From contig CM055113.1 in NCBI GenBank assembly GCA_029204225.1, positions 30,321,524-30,385,523 on the forward strand: DNA of 64,000 nucleotides, in the 5' to 3' direction. The notes under the pieces were generated by a model, which had not been told where the DNA came from, searched no databases, and worked only from the letters and a program-made list of their open reading frames with translations. Shown one piece after another: positions 48,048 to 59,340 of the stretch. This DNA is from Diphasiastrum complanatum. Its lineage: Eukaryota > Streptophyta > Lycopodiopsida > Lycopodiales > Lycopodiaceae. A program made the translations under genes and the position numbers. Position 1 is the stretch's first letter. Every line of letters begins with the position of its first letter.

Positions 48048-48934
48048 TTACAAACATCGGAGAACTTGGAGTGGTGTTGCTTTTCATCAAATTTTTGGTG
48101 TGGATCAATTGGTGTTCTCATCCAGGGAAGAACAAGATTCCCAAGTAGGTGAATTCTCCCAGTTTCCATATCCTATCATTAAGATACGTCTCTCTCAAAA
48201 TTCTCTAGTGTTTTATGGAAGATTGTTCATGGAAGACAATTTGTGCTATTGTTTTGGAGATTTTTGCCTATGTAGCTTAAATCTTTGGTAGATCTAAATT
48301 TTCCAGCAAGTGTAATTTCATTTTAGGGATCATTAATGATGAAATCAATGATGCATGCCGGTTCTTTTCATGATTTACGGTTCATCAGATCATTAGGATG
48401 GCTATAATCTTGTAAATTGAGTTGCATGTGGGTGAGAAAGAGTTGTATGTTTATAATTTAGGAATTATGACCAAACAAACCTAACTAACCCTATGAATGA
48501 TATCTAAGCTATCTAGGGTAGCCTACACACGTGGCAATATGGATTCACATGTGTGGGACCCACCCATGTACACTCAAGCTAGATTTGCCAATTTTGACAA
48601 TTTCTCACACTCTTAGTTTATAGACAAGAAATTTGACCAAAAATATATCCAAAAGTAGAGAAAAATGAATAGCAAAATTATTAACTAACTAAATTTGGAA
48701 TGATTTTACTAAAATGGCCATAACTTGGCCATTATAGCTCCAAACTAAAAAAAATTAGTATTCCCTAGAGGCTAGGAGAAAGAGCTACCGATTTAAAACA
48801 AGAAATCACACAAGAAATAAAGATTAAATTTCAAATTAAAGCAATCTAGAAAGTAGAAAACAAAAAAACTAGTGAATATAAACTCTACCAAACTTTGAGA
48901 AAACCACCAATACTAATGGGGAAAGGACCTAATG
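48048..48934. other. No recognisable gene
   Basis: Probably leader of the element primed at 48031, then unassigned AT-rich DNA. Confidence 0.4.
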
Positions 48935-48946
48935 CTCTGATACCAA
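48935..48946 (-). promoter_or_regulatory. Primer binding site on the minus strand with LTR-like sequence beyond
   Basis: Minus strand TGGTATCAGAGC, preceded on that strand by CATGAAAATTT. The LTR should extend toward higher coordinates; a TATA box (CTATAAATAAAG on minus, about 49254-49265) supports this but its ends are not clear. Confidence 0.55.
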
Positions 48947-49710
48947 AATTTTCATGAGGCAATCAAATATCTAAACCATTTTTAAATATCCAATTAGCAT
49001 AGCAAAGCAATAAATCAAAAAAGTTGTCAAGAAATCAAAAAACTAGAAAAATAGGCAAATCTTCATCAAATTAGGCAAAGGAGGATAACATTCTTTATTA
49101 TTATTGATCATTGAATGCATTATGCCTGGATTTAGATCATGATCAAGCACTCATGTGATTTTAGGCACAAGAACCACAATATACATCAATAAAGCTCTCT
49201 GAATGCAAAAAATGACAAACGTAGAATAGCCTGCAAATCAGCACAACCTCCTTTATTTATAGTGGTCCTTTGTGCCTCTAATTTGAATTTGGGATCTTAT
49301 TAGCTTAATTTGGGCCTTACAACTGATATTACATTTTTTTTCCATTACAACTATATCGTGGTTGATTAGGCCTCTTAAATAGCTAACTTGCTAAGCTAAT
49401 CTATTCTAATTTAGCACTACGGCTACATTTAACAAAGCTTATTATTGTGCACATTACATGTGAGACATGACATATGCCCTGAAAGTTTTTTTATCTATCT
49501 TGATTATTATATAGCCACATATATAGTGACTTGGACCTACTTTGAGCCAAAATTATTTTAGCACACCAAATAAATCTGATCACGATCTCATTGATGAGTC
49601 TTCTCAAATTAGAAGGTAGCTCAATTTTGCCTTTCAAAATGGATTGTGCCAGATTGTCAACATTTTTCATAAAGTTTTTGTTGATTCAATAGATATAATG
49701 CATTCATTCA

Positions 49711-49726
49711 TTATGGTATCAGAGCC
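49711..49726 (+). promoter_or_regulatory. Primer binding site on the plus strand
   Basis: ATGGTATCAGAGCCAA at the end of LTR-like sequence (…ATGCATTCATTCATT). It faces the leader that is interrupted at 49830 and may end in the gag start at 52748. Confidence 0.6.
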
Positions 49727-49829
49727 AAGTACAAGAGGCTGTGTATTTGATCAATAATCACCCCTAGAACTAGCAAGTTTTGAGTTTTTGATCTAGTTTT
49801 GAGAGGGCGAGCTAGAAGTGAGTGGTAGC

Positions 49830-50084
49830 TGTGAATTTCACACATGTGGAGTGTCCACCACATGTGATTGTGATCTCCTAAGATGTGTGGATGCACAATG
49901 ATCAAGATTAGATTGAGATTACTCTCAATGGCAAAAACACACTACTACATGATTAGCTCACTTTCAAAGTACATACACACATGTGGGAAGTACTTCAGAA
50001 TAAAACTAAGTAAAATTAAGCTCCTCTCCTCGGGTAGAGAGAGAATACTACCAATAGCTCTCGGGTAGAGAGAGAAAAAGAGCA
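49830..50084 (-). repeat. Truncated Copia LTR (3' LTR of a deletion derivative)
   Basis: Begins TGTGAATTTCACACATGTGG, nearly the same as 51567-51825, but stops after GGGTAGAGAGAGAAAAAG and joins internal sequence. Only the outer 255 bp of about 654 remain. Confidence 0.8.
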
Positions 50085-50509
50085 ACATTACAAGCATTTA
50101 CACATTCTCCTGGATCTAGTTTATATATGCCGCCAAATCTAGATCCTAGTGCAAATATCTCATCATTCTTCTTGATAGTACAAGTATCAACATTGAATTT
50201 CACCTCAAGGCCATTATCAAGCAATTGGCCAACACTAATAAGATTCTTTGTAAGCTTAGGGACATAAAGAACTTTAGTAAGAGAAAGAACTTTAGAAGAT
50301 GCAAGACTCAAGAGAATATTTCCAATTCCTTCAATAGGACATTCATAATAACTTGCCGTGTATATTAATTTCTCTTGAAGAACTTGAGGTTCTTCTTTAA
50401 GGCCAAGAACATTGTCCATCACATCTTGAAGAATCAAGATGAACTCCATCCTCAGCTTCCATATTGAATAGTTTGAAGTGGACAATCTCTCACTTGGCTT
50501 GTCAGACAT
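50085..50509 (-). pseudogene. Copia gag start fused to protease/pre-integrase region
   Basis: MSDKPSERLSTSNYSIWKLR...GLKEEPQVLQEK is the gag N-terminus (as at 63800-63650). It then passes directly into CPIEGIGNILLSLASSKVLS, VLYVPKLTKNLISVGQLLDN and GSRFGGIYKLDP, which lie between protease and integrase in the intact relative at 62400-62750. Roughly 900 bp coding for most of gag, the knuckle and the protease active site are deleted. The fused reading is open for about 140 codons and then continues into LTR sequence; whether it is expressed cannot be told. Confidence 0.9.
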
Positions 50510-51550
50510 TGTATTCCAACATCTAGGTCATGTCCACATGGATGCCAATGAGTGCCAGGTTTTGACTTGGACATAGGATTTCAACGACCGGATTAGCCAT
50601 CCTTTTGGTTGGAATTTTGGGACAGTCACCAAGACAATGTTGAATAAATGAAGGATTCCAACGGGTTTTATTGTCGTCGCATTCCAATGACCTTGTGCCA
50701 AAAAAATTTGTGACGTTCGCATTGATTAAAAAATGAAGCTCTATATTATGTCACAAAACCCATCTAAAATCACAATAACACAAATATGTACATAAAACAC
50801 TGATGTGGTTTTCAGAAGAAGCTACAACAAGAGAACTCAAGTGATGAACAAAAAATGTTGCTGCACACTCCCAATAGGATCCAATAATGATGTGCTATCA
50901 CCTCCTATGAAAGATCTTGCAACAAATTGTGAATTGATTCTCACTAGCTATTTCAATCTCTCCAAAACTAGATCTACTTCACATCAAATGATGGAGAAAT
51001 GGTTAAAGTTAGGATCAACCACTCTTAGCTCATGTGAAATACACTAAGAAACCAAATTTGACTCAAATACAATGATATAGCATGAAACAAAATGACTAAG
51101 ATCTCAAAACAGTGCCTAGATCACATATAGATGAGATTGGTAAGCATACAACTATGATTTGGGATCAAACAAGCAATATCTTGACCAAACCAAATGTGTC
51201 CACACAAGCCTAGGTGACCAACCTAACCCTCTTTAAAAGCTTATAGCTTTTGATTGGCAAACCAAATGGAATGAAACTGATTGCATCAGAAACTAGACAA
51301 AAATAGCTTCAAAACAAGCTATCTAGTAAGATTTTTGGATCAAACATGGAAGAGGACTCTCAAACTGAAATTGGATGTTCCTCACATGTGTCTGAGCACC
51401 TGATTCCGCATAGTACCAGGTCAGACCCAATCAATGTCCTATTGATCCCTTTTGATCCAAGATAGCTAGGAAAAATGATCTTGACAATTTCTAGCTGAAA
51501 ATTGGTAGAAAATTTTCATACTTATGAATGGAAATGCATGGTAGCCTTAG
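50510..51550 (-). other. Copia leader of the deletion derivative
   Basis: 50806-51030 aligns with the leader at 63815-63995. The stretch 50520-50805 has no counterpart there and is an insertion or unrelated leader sequence. Confidence 0.65.
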
Positions 51551-51566
51551 GTAGGCTCTAATACCA
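51551..51566 (-). promoter_or_regulatory. Primer binding site, one base changed
   Basis: Minus strand TGGTATTAGAGCCTAC, directly after the LTR end. Confidence 0.75.
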
Positions 51567-52220
51567 TGTGAATTTTCACATGTGTGGAGTGTCCACCACA
51601 TGTGATTGTGATTTCCTAAGATGTGTGGATGCACAATGATCAAGATTAGATTGAGATTCAAGATCTATCTTACTCTCAATGGCAAAGACACACTATTACA
51701 TGCATTAACTCACTTTCAAAGTACATACACACGTGTGGGAAGTACTTCAAAATAAAAAGTAAAATTAAGCTCCTCTCCTTGGGTAGAGAGAGAATACTAC
51801 CAATAGCTCTCGAGTAGAGAGAGAAAACTAGAAAAGCACTTAGACTTAAAATCCACTAGATCTTTGAATTGCATTAATCAAAGTGAGAAGTACAATGATA
51901 CTATAGATCCACAAGCTAACACAATGCTCAAACATGATTGGACCACACATTTTCCACCTCTTAATCCTATTGGACCTTGATCCATTCATCTCTTGATTCT
52001 ATTGGACCATTCATGTTTCCACCTCTAAATCCTATTAGACCATTCATGGTTCCACCTCTAAATCCTATTGGACCCCTTTAACTTCATCAAACAAAAGCAT
52101 TACACTTGTCTACTATCCATTTAGCTCGAGTTTTGCCTCCTACACTACTTTGGCTCAATAGTAGCATTACATGTGGAATTGGAAAATTTGCCATCTATGC
52201 CAAAATTGACCCTATCAACA
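51567..52220 (-). repeat. Copia LTR, flanked by internal sequence on both sides
   Basis: Plus strand TGTGAATTTTCACATG...GACCCTATCAACA, 654 bp, homologous to 59341-60002. On its far side TCCTACACCAAGATGCTTGAT matches the internal 3' end next to the LTR at 60003, while the near side carries a primer site. It therefore sits between two internal regions, as in a tandem pair. Confidence 0.8.
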
Positions 52221-52747
52221 TCCTACACCAAGATGCTTGATACAAAAAAGTATAAGACCCCTATAACTAACATAGATAACCTTTTTTGCATTTCTCACAG
52301 TAGCTTCAATATTTTTGGATCAAATTCAATTGTGGGCTACAGGTTAAGGTTCACATGTGTGAGGATGTGTTGTACCTACCTTTCAAGTGCCTAAGTTTGA
52401 TTTGCCATAATTTTGAATTTTTTTGATGCATTGTCTAGATCAAGTTTCTAATTCAATGATGAGATCTTGAATTGGATCATTGATGTGAACGTTTGAGAGC
52501 TTGAATCAGGCGTCAAAAAGTATTTTTTCAGATCTTGATAGGGAGTGGTGAAAATTAGTCATTTGATTGCCATATCAAAGATCTAGGGAGTGATTTGCTA
52601 AATTTGTGAATTGATTTCATTGTACCATCATCCAAGCTTTATGCTAGATTGATTGGACTGAGACTAAAGCATTTAGAGTGCTAGACGTCTACTTTGAATC
52701 ATTCAAAAGGTGAAATCTTTGTGAATTTCAAGAGCTAAATCATTCAT
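52221..52747. other. Leader-like sequence, no gene
   Basis: Starts with about 23 bp of Copia 3' internal end, then AT-rich sequence that may be the leader belonging to the gag start at 52748. Confidence 0.35.
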
Positions 52748-52810
52748 CATGGCATATATGGGTGGATTCTTGCTAGAAGCCAATGAGAGGCTTACAAAAG
52801 TTTTTTTGAA
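52748..52810 (+). pseudogene. Possible Copia gag start
   Basis: MAYMGGFLLEANERLTKV resembles the first residues of the gags at 25490 and 34286 (GFMLECNARLTS, GIMLETNDRLRS). It ends after about 20 codons. Confidence 0.4.
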
Positions 52811-53875
52811 ATACTTGTCAATACCAAAGTGTGATACCGTCATGGAGGTATGTTCATAGCATAGTTCTTAGACTAAGTGAGAGATGTTGATTATTGAGGA
52901 AGAGAGTTAAAATAGCAATAAGCAAAGTGTATTTCTTTCACGGTTCCTTTCTAAGTTCGACGGTAAGATTTTATCTAGCTCTAGAGTTATCAAGCCAATT
53001 CTTTTACCAGCCCTATGATAAGTACTTAAGTGGTCCTCTTTGTACTTAAAAATTAATGAGTGTGAATATATAGTTGGTGGTGAGCAATCATGTAGTTCTT
53101 GTGTTGAAGTACTTGATGTTGTACTGTGGTGATTGTATTGATCGATTTTTTGCTATTGTCAACTCATCTAAGATAAGCTCATTGAATACATGATGCTGAT
53201 GAAACATGTTCTTATTGAAATGTTTGAATACTTTTTGTGATAATTCGATGATAATTTTGGCCTAAACTTGTGACAAAAAACATGCATGCTCGTCGTTGCA
53301 TCTCTAATTAGCCAGATAAGAAGACCAGCTAGGTGTAGGAAAGTTGATACAACTATCAAGACTTTTTTTTTTCTTTAGGAAGAAAACCACCCTTGTGACA
53401 GTCAAAACTAGATGCTTCATTGATTGTAGACCCTACTGATGGGGATGCCAATTTGAAAGGTGAAGATTCTTCATGCTTGGCATTATGTGTTTCTTCCATG
53501 TTGCCACGAAAGTATTTGGTACTTGTTGGCAATAAACCTAGAAAATTCTAAATAGACACTAGGAACATTCCAATCAACACATAGAAATGCTAAGAACAAG
53601 TGCCCTAGCTCGTAGATAATTAAAGTGATGGAAAAATTAATGTTATAGACTATGGTTTAAGACATGTTTTGAAAGATTTTTTTGGAGCTATTTGTTATGC
53701 AAAAACTATTGGCTTGGAGGTTAAAGTGAGAAAAAAAGGACTAGATTTATTTATTTTATAAAGAGCATAATGATATGGGTTTTTCATTCTTATTTGGGGA
53801 TAATGGATGGATTTAGTATGTAAGATATAGATGCATAGTCAAGAGTGATGCTTATAATAAGTGAAAGGTCATCCA
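52811..53875. other. Gene-free stretch
   Basis: No coding or transposon motif seen before the LTR at 53876. Confidence 0.4.
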
Positions 53876-54679
53876 TGTAGCAGAAGGCCAGATCATTTCG
53901 TGTTCGTCTTCTCCTTCTCTTTTCGCAAACAATTTTCTTTCTTTGAATTTTCTTTTCGTGCGGAAGCCCTTACAGGATCCCAGACACTCGACTACGCATC
54001 ACAGAACATATTTTATTCTAGCAATCAAGACACATAGCACAAGACAAAGAGATACATGAAAATAGAGCGACTATATTGTCAGTTTGGTTTTGGAGCGAGA
54101 TCGTCAGTGTCTCGCTCGTTGGCGGATTGACACTCCGCTCTTACACTGTGTTCTACTCGTTGGCAGACTTTCATTCACATCTATGGTGTCTTTTCTTTCT
54201 TACTCTATTCGCTACGTTTCTCTCTGTCTCTTACAGATCTCTGTATTCACATATTTTTCTATCATTATGATCCAGAGAGGATCGTTTATATCTCCACGAT
54301 GTGGAGTTTACAAGATAGCTAAACGCCAAATTACCAAACTAGTTAACGCTAATCAACTAGTTAGGTAGTCTTCATCGTTGCTACTTGTTTCAGCTAGGCG
54401 TGAAGCTTGTTGAGCTGCCAGCTGGCAGCGCGAAAGATCTTTTTTCGTTTGATTCGTAATCTCCCGTTTGCTTTTGTTCTTTTCGTTTTTTTTCGTAGTT
54501 TTTGTTTTGTGTCCCTTTTGCGGTTTGAGGTCTTGGAGGTGTGTTTGCAATTCGCAAATGATTTGTGAATCATTCGTGCTTCGAGTCAAAGACATGTTGA
54601 CTATCACGAATCGTTCTCGTTCGACCTTCGTGTCTTGTTCGTGCTGCAACAAAGTTGCAGAAGTTCACCATTTCTGACA
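53876..54679 (-). repeat. Copia 3' LTR
   Basis: Minus strand TGTCAGAAATGG...CTTCTGCTACA. Adjoining minus-strand GGTTCAAGGGGGA (54680-54692) is the polypurine tract. It contains variants of TTCGCGAA around 54545-54620. Confidence 0.85.
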
Positions 54680-54692
54680 TCCCCCTTGAACC

Positions 54693-55700
54693 TTGCAGCT
54701 TTGTTCGTTCAATCCAATTGTCTCTCTTTGCTTGGTAAAGAGTGGCTTGTCGAGCGGTTTTATGAGGGGATCTGCAATCATACTTTCTGATTTTATGAAC
54801 TGGACCTAGAGCTCTCTTTTCGAGATCAAATCTCGAATGTGATGGTACTTCAGAGGAATGTGCTTCATCTTTGAATGGAAGACAGGATCATGGAACATAT
54901 GGATGGCACTCTGGGAGTCCATCATCATTGTGCTTGGCCCCTCTTGTGGTATCCCGATTGCCTCCAACATCATTTGTAGCCACACTACCTCATTCGCCAC
55001 TTTCGAGGCTGCGACATACTCAGCCTCGCGAGAAAATTGAGCTACCAAGGTTTGCTTTTTGCATATCCAGTTGATTGCAGCTCCGCACGCTATTGTACAT
55101 CCTCCAGTAAAGGACTTGTTGTCATCTTTGCAGCTCGCCCAGCTTGCATCACTATAGTGATGCAGCTCGAATCCTTTCTCTTCGTTTCTAGCTCTGTAGG
55201 TTAATCCAATATTCTGGGTACCCTTTAGATACTGTAGGATTCGTTTGGCCATTTTCCAATGTGCTAGACCAAGATTGGAACAAAATTGGCTCAATGTGTA
55301 AGCAAAGAAGGCCAGATCGGGTCTAGTACAAATTGTTAAGTACATCAGCCTACCGATTAAGTTCTAGTTGCCATCTTCTATTTTTCCTCTTCTGTTTTTG
55401 GGCAATCTTGTTTCGTGAGCTTGGCTCCAGCTATCATTGGTGTGGCTTTCTCTTTACAGTCCATCATGTGGTACTGCTTCAGCACTTTTCTGGCATATTC
55501 TAATTGGCTCAAGTGCATTTCGCCATTCGTTCGATCTCTTATAATCTCCAGCCCTAGGCATTTTGTTGCTTCTCCAAGATTTGTGATTTCATAGTTTTCA
55601 GAAATATGACTCTTCATGTCTTCGATCAACATCAAGGAATTATCTATCATCAACGAATCATCCAGGAAAATGGTCAATATCACAAAATCCTTTCCTACTC
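54693..55700 (-). pseudogene. Copia RT (motif C) and RNase H
   Basis: 55683-55378: VILTIFLDDSLMIDNSL (motif C as FLDD, not YVDD), LGEATKCLGLEI, ARKVLKQYHMMDCKEKATPM. 55345-54806: MYLTICTRPDLAFFAYTLSQ, HWKMAKRILQYLKGT, HHYSDASWASCKDDNKSFTG (first RNase H Asp), QFSREAEYVAASKVANEVVW (Glu), MDSQSAIHMF (Asp), KHIPLKYHHIRDL. After a stop, DPLIKPLDKPL ends pol. The GLIGRLMYL start is broken at 55360. RNase H catalytic residues all remain. Confidence 0.9.
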
Positions 55701-56110
55701 TTTTGATGTAGACATTACAGTCTGGTTAAGTAGGATTGAAGTCTAGAGACTTCAAAAGACCATCAAGCTTTTTGTACCAGGCACGTGATGCATGTTTTAG
55801 ATCGTAGATGCATCTCTACAATTGACAGACATATTGTCTGTTGTTGGGGTCTTCATAACCTTCAGGTTGGTTTATGAAATTTCAGCTTTTTCTTGTACAC
55901 CCACTTGCAGTCGATTACTTTCTGTTTTCCAAGCAGTGGCTCTAATGTCCATGCCTTGTTTTGTCTCATCAACTCGATCTCCTCTAACTTGCCTGTTTCC
56001 AGAATTCTCCCTCTGGACACTGGATAGCTTCGTCTTCTTTGTCTTGTTGACCTTCGAGGTCCGTTTCGTCGCTGCTTGAACATTTGTTGTTCGTGGGGCC
56101 GATCCTCTGT
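55701..56110 (-). pseudogene. Copia RT N-terminus with internal deletion
   Basis: Reads IELMRQNKAWTLEPLLGKQK, VIDCKWVYKKKLKF then jumps to HKP-stop..EDPNNRQYVCQL (with stops), LKHASRAWYKKLD. The segment that should hold ARLVAKG...MDVKTAFLNG (motifs up to the first catalytic Asp), about 80 codons, is absent. Confidence 0.8.
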
Positions 56111-57450
56111 TTCCTACTGCTCTGGAGTCTAGGGTCCTGCATTCCAATTTGATGTCTGTCCTCGATCTCCCTCTTGAATAGGCAGTAGTGTGAATATCTC
56201 ATGGCCTCTTTCATCTTTCTGTCTAGGGAATGTGGACTCGTCAAACTTTACATCTCTGCTCAAAACAACCTTCTTCATGGTTGGATCGTAGAGTCTATAC
56301 ACATCTGTTCCATTCGAGTAGCCGACCATGATTGTTTGCTTGGATTTGTCGTCGAGCTTTCTTCTCTTTTTCTTTGGAATGTGCTTGTATGCTGCACATC
56401 CACACACTCGTGTGTATGATAGATCAGGCTTTCTACCTATCCACATTTCGTATGGTGTTTTGTTCTCCAGCACTATCGTTGTAGATCTGTTCTGCAGGTG
56501 TACAGCTGCAACTATTGCCTCGGTCTAGAATTGGCCTGGCAATTGTGCCTGTGCTATCATGCATCTGGCTCCTTCGACTAGCACTCTATTTTTTTTTTCT
56601 ATCACACTGTTTTATTCTGGTGTGTATGCAGGAGTGAATTGGTGTTCAATCCCCTGTTCTTCGCAAAATCTTGAGAATTCTGTGCTTTTGTATTCACCTC
56701 CATTGTCAGATCTAAGGATCTATATCCTTTTTGAGATGTGTTGCTCTGCGAATGCCAAGAACTTCTTGAAAGAATCAAATACTTCAGATTTCTTCTTCAA
56801 GTAGTAGATCGTGGTCATTCGGTTGTAATCATCTATGAATCTGTTTTTATCAGTCCACACACATCAGAGTGGACAAGCTCAAGAACTTCCTTGGTTCTTC
56901 TTCCTTCGTGTGTGATTCCGATGTTGCTTGTCTTTCTGACAAGCTTCGCAAAACTCAGCCTCGGGCCTTGATATTTTGAGACCTGTGACAATGTCCTTTG
57001 TGCTCATGTCGTACAGGCTCCGCATGTTCAGATGATACATTCTTCTATGCCAAAGTTGATCTTCATTTTCTGAAGCATTTAATATGCTATCAGAGTTGCT
57101 GATTATTTTGGCCTGGTAGAGGTTTCCTTCTCTGCATCCTACCGTCAGCAACTTGTTTGTCGTCTTCTCGATCATACGGCAAGTGTTGCCGTCAAACAAA
57201 ACTTGAATGCCTAGATCTGTCATCTTGGAGACAGATAGCATATCCTTTCTGAGTGAGGGCACATAGAGTGCTCCTGGCAACTCTGCTTGGCCTGATAGTG
57301 TTCGTAGCTGTAGAGAGCCGATGCCCTTGATATCGTGTCTGCTTCCATCGCCTAGAAGCACCGCTCTGTCATGTTTGAGTTCTCAAAAGTTGATCAAGAT
57401 CTTCTTGTTGCAAGTTATGTGAGATGTTGCTCCTGAATCGATGACCACAT
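56111..57450 (-). pseudogene. Copia protease and integrase
   Basis: YDVVIDSGATSH (about 57455-57420) is the protease site. 57361-56879: GDGSRHDIKGIGSLQLRTL, ALYVPSLRKDMLSVSKM, then the integrase finger LWHRRMYHLNMRSLYDMSTK...EFCEACQKDKQHRNHTRR. Next, with stops, [39 protein letters not shown] and FTPAYTPE-stop-NSVIEKKNR (catalytic D, D, E positions visible). 56473-56129: LENKTPYEMWIGRKPDLSYT, CAAYKHIPKKKRRKLDDKSK, VGYSNGTDVYRLYDP. The G-H of the finger is Y-H. Confidence 0.9.
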
Positions 57451-58472
57451 CGTATCATGTTCGGAGTGGCTTGTCAAAGCTTTGTCGAGTATCGTGAAAG
57501 CTTCGTCACCTCTTTCTACATCTTTAGATGACTCTGCAATGTTTTCCTTTTCAGCTTTGTTTTTTCTTTTTGGGTTGAATCTGCAGTTGTATGCAAAATG
57601 CCCTTTCTTCTTGCAGTGCATGCAAGGTATTGCTGGATTGAACCATCATTTGTTGGACGTATGGCCTGGTTTGTGGTAGTGATCGCAAGAAGAAGATTGT
57701 TGATTCGAGGACTTCGTCTTCTCAAATCTTGGCTTGTTTTTGTTCTTCTTCTTTCCTTTCATGCTTCTTGGTTTCCAAGGGGAGGCTCGAACCTGGGACC
57801 AAAGAAACTTTGGATGCCAAGCCAACCAACTGAGCCAACCCCGTTGGGTTTCTTTCCTTTCATGAAGAGAGCCTTCTCTTAATCACTGCTTCCCTCTTCT
57901 TCATCCCCCATCAGTCTCCCATCAGCGACAAGACTGACCGCTTTGTCGAATGTCATTTCTGGTAGACTCAGTATGAGCATTCCCAGCAGCTGATAGGACG
58001 TCGGTAGAGACTTCATGAAGTACATCAGTTGCTGTGGTGCTGGGACCTGGTGCTCCTGTTCTGATGCAGCGAGTTGAGCGAAGATCGTTCTGATCTTCTC
58101 AACGTGCTGATCCAACTGGTTGCCATCCCACCATATTGATTGCAGCTGATTGTGAAGGTGCATGACTGAAGCTGCAGTCCTCACTTCATACTTCTGCTTT
58201 AATCTTTCTCACGGTGCATGGCTGCTTTCGCAGTCTTCAATCTGCATGAGTAGATCTTCATTTATGGATGAAACGATGATTGTCATTGCGTGCTCATCCT
58301 TTCTGATCCATTCAGCTCTCCTCGGGTCTCCCTCTGGAGGCTGCACCTCTGAGAGCTCGGTCACTGACCAGATGCCTTCGCCCTTCAGGAGTGGTTTGAT
58401 TTTGAATTTCCAAATTCTGTAATTTGCACCATCGAGACTAATTGCTACTCTGGTCTGGATTGTCATAGCCAT
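57415..58472 (-). pseudogene. Copia gag with zinc knuckle, interrupted by a SINE
   Basis: MAMTIQTRVAISLDGANYRI..., KFKIKPLLKGEGIWSVTEL, then after a stop RTAASVMHLHNQLQSIWWDG, QHVEKIRTIFAQLAAS, MYFMKSLPTSYQLLGMLILS and LVADGRLMGDEE (UBN2-type gag). The SINE at 57764-57849 breaks the linker. The knuckle CMHCKKKGHFAYNCRFNPKR (about 57625-57570, C-x2-C-x4-H-x4-C) is intact. The ATG at 58472 lies 54 nt after the primer site and begins the conserved region, so it is the natural start. Confidence 0.9.
57764..57849 (-). mobile_element. Short tRNA-derived SINE or tRNA retropseudogene with 15-bp target duplication
   Basis: 86 bp flanked by perfect TTCTTTCCTTTCATG at 57749-57763 and 57850-57864. On the minus strand it holds an A-box-like TGGCTCAGTTGG and a B-box GGTTCGAGCCT about 35 nt further, with GGGG/CCCC ends like an acceptor stem. 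The 3' tail CTTGGAAACCAAG is a perfect 5-bp-stem hairpin. There is no poly(A) tail and no further body. The anticodon region (CCAAAGTTTCTTTGG) forms an odd 6-bp stem, so it is not a normal tRNA gene. Confidence 0.8.
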
Positions 58473-58522
58473 ATTGTGTTGTCTGAAAAAATCACTGCTA
58501 GGATATCAGTAGTAATAACCTA

Positions 58523-58537
58523 TTGGCTCTGATACCA
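58523..58537 (-). promoter_or_regulatory. Primer binding site, initiator-Met tRNA type
   Basis: Minus strand TGGTATCAGAGCCAA, immediately after the LTR end. Confidence 0.9.
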
Positions 58538-59323
58538 TGTCGTAGAAGGCCAGATCGTTTCGTGTTCGTCTTCTCCTTCTCTTTTTGCGAACAATTTTCT
58601 TTCTTTGAATTTTCTTTTCGTGCGAAAGCCCTTACAGGATCCCAAACACTCGACTACGCATCACATAACATATTTTATTCTGGCAATCAAGACAAAGAGG
58701 TACACGAAAATAGAGCGACTATATTGTCAGTTTGGTTTTGGAGCGAGATCGTCAATGTCTCGTTCGTTGGCGGAGTGACACTTTGCTCTTACATTGTGTT
58801 CTGCTCATTGGCAGACTTTCATTCACAGCTATGGCGTCTTTTCTTTCTTACTCTATTCGCTACGTTTCTCTCTATCTCTTACAGATCTCTGTATTCACAT
58901 ATTTCTCTATCCTTATGATCCAGAGAGGATCGTTTATACCTCCACTATGTGGAGTTTACAAGATAGCTAAACGTCGAATTACCAAACTAGTTAACGCTAA
59001 TAAACTAGTTAGTTAGTCTTCATCGTTGCTACTCATTTCAGCTGGGCGTGAAGCCCGTTGAGCTGCCAGCTGGCAGCGCGAAAGATCTTTTTTTGTTTGA
59101 TTCGTAATCTCCCATTTGCTTTCGTTCTTTTTGTTTCTTTTCATAGTTTTCGTTTTGAATCCCTTTTGTGGTTTGAGGTCTTGGATGTGTGTTTGCGATT
59201 CGCGAATGATTCGCGAACCATTCGTGCTTCGAGTCAAAGATTGACTGTCGTGAATCGTTCTTGTTTGACCTTCGTGTCTTGTTCGTGCTGCAACAAAGTT
59301 GCAAGAGTTCACCATTTCTGACA
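58538..59323 (-). repeat. Copia 5' LTR
   Basis: Minus strand TGTCAGAAATGG...GCCTTCTACGACA with mirrored ends TGTC/GACA. It differs from the 3' LTR by scattered substitutions and a 12-bp indel (ACATAGCACAAG only in the 3' LTR). The GATTCGCGAATGATTCGCGA word lies near 59199-59218. Confidence 0.9.
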
Positions 59324-59340
59324 ATCCTTCCACTCAAGTT

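Larger units (their letters stand above)
53876..59323 (-). mobile_element. Complete-length Copia element, RT core deleted
   Basis: Two similar LTRs (804 and 786 bp; about 93 percent identical in the part compared by eye) in direct orientation enclose gag, protease, integrase, part of RT and RNase H on the minus strand, with primer site and polypurine tract at the expected ends. Flanking 5-mers are ATCCA (53871-53875) and ATCCT (59324-59328), a target duplication with one mismatch. Non-autonomous: about 80 RT codons are missing and the frame is broken many times. Confidence 0.9.

Noticed and set aside
57764-57849. Functional tRNA gene
   Set aside because: No clean cloverleaf, odd anticodon arm and flanking 15-bp duplications point to a retroposed copy.
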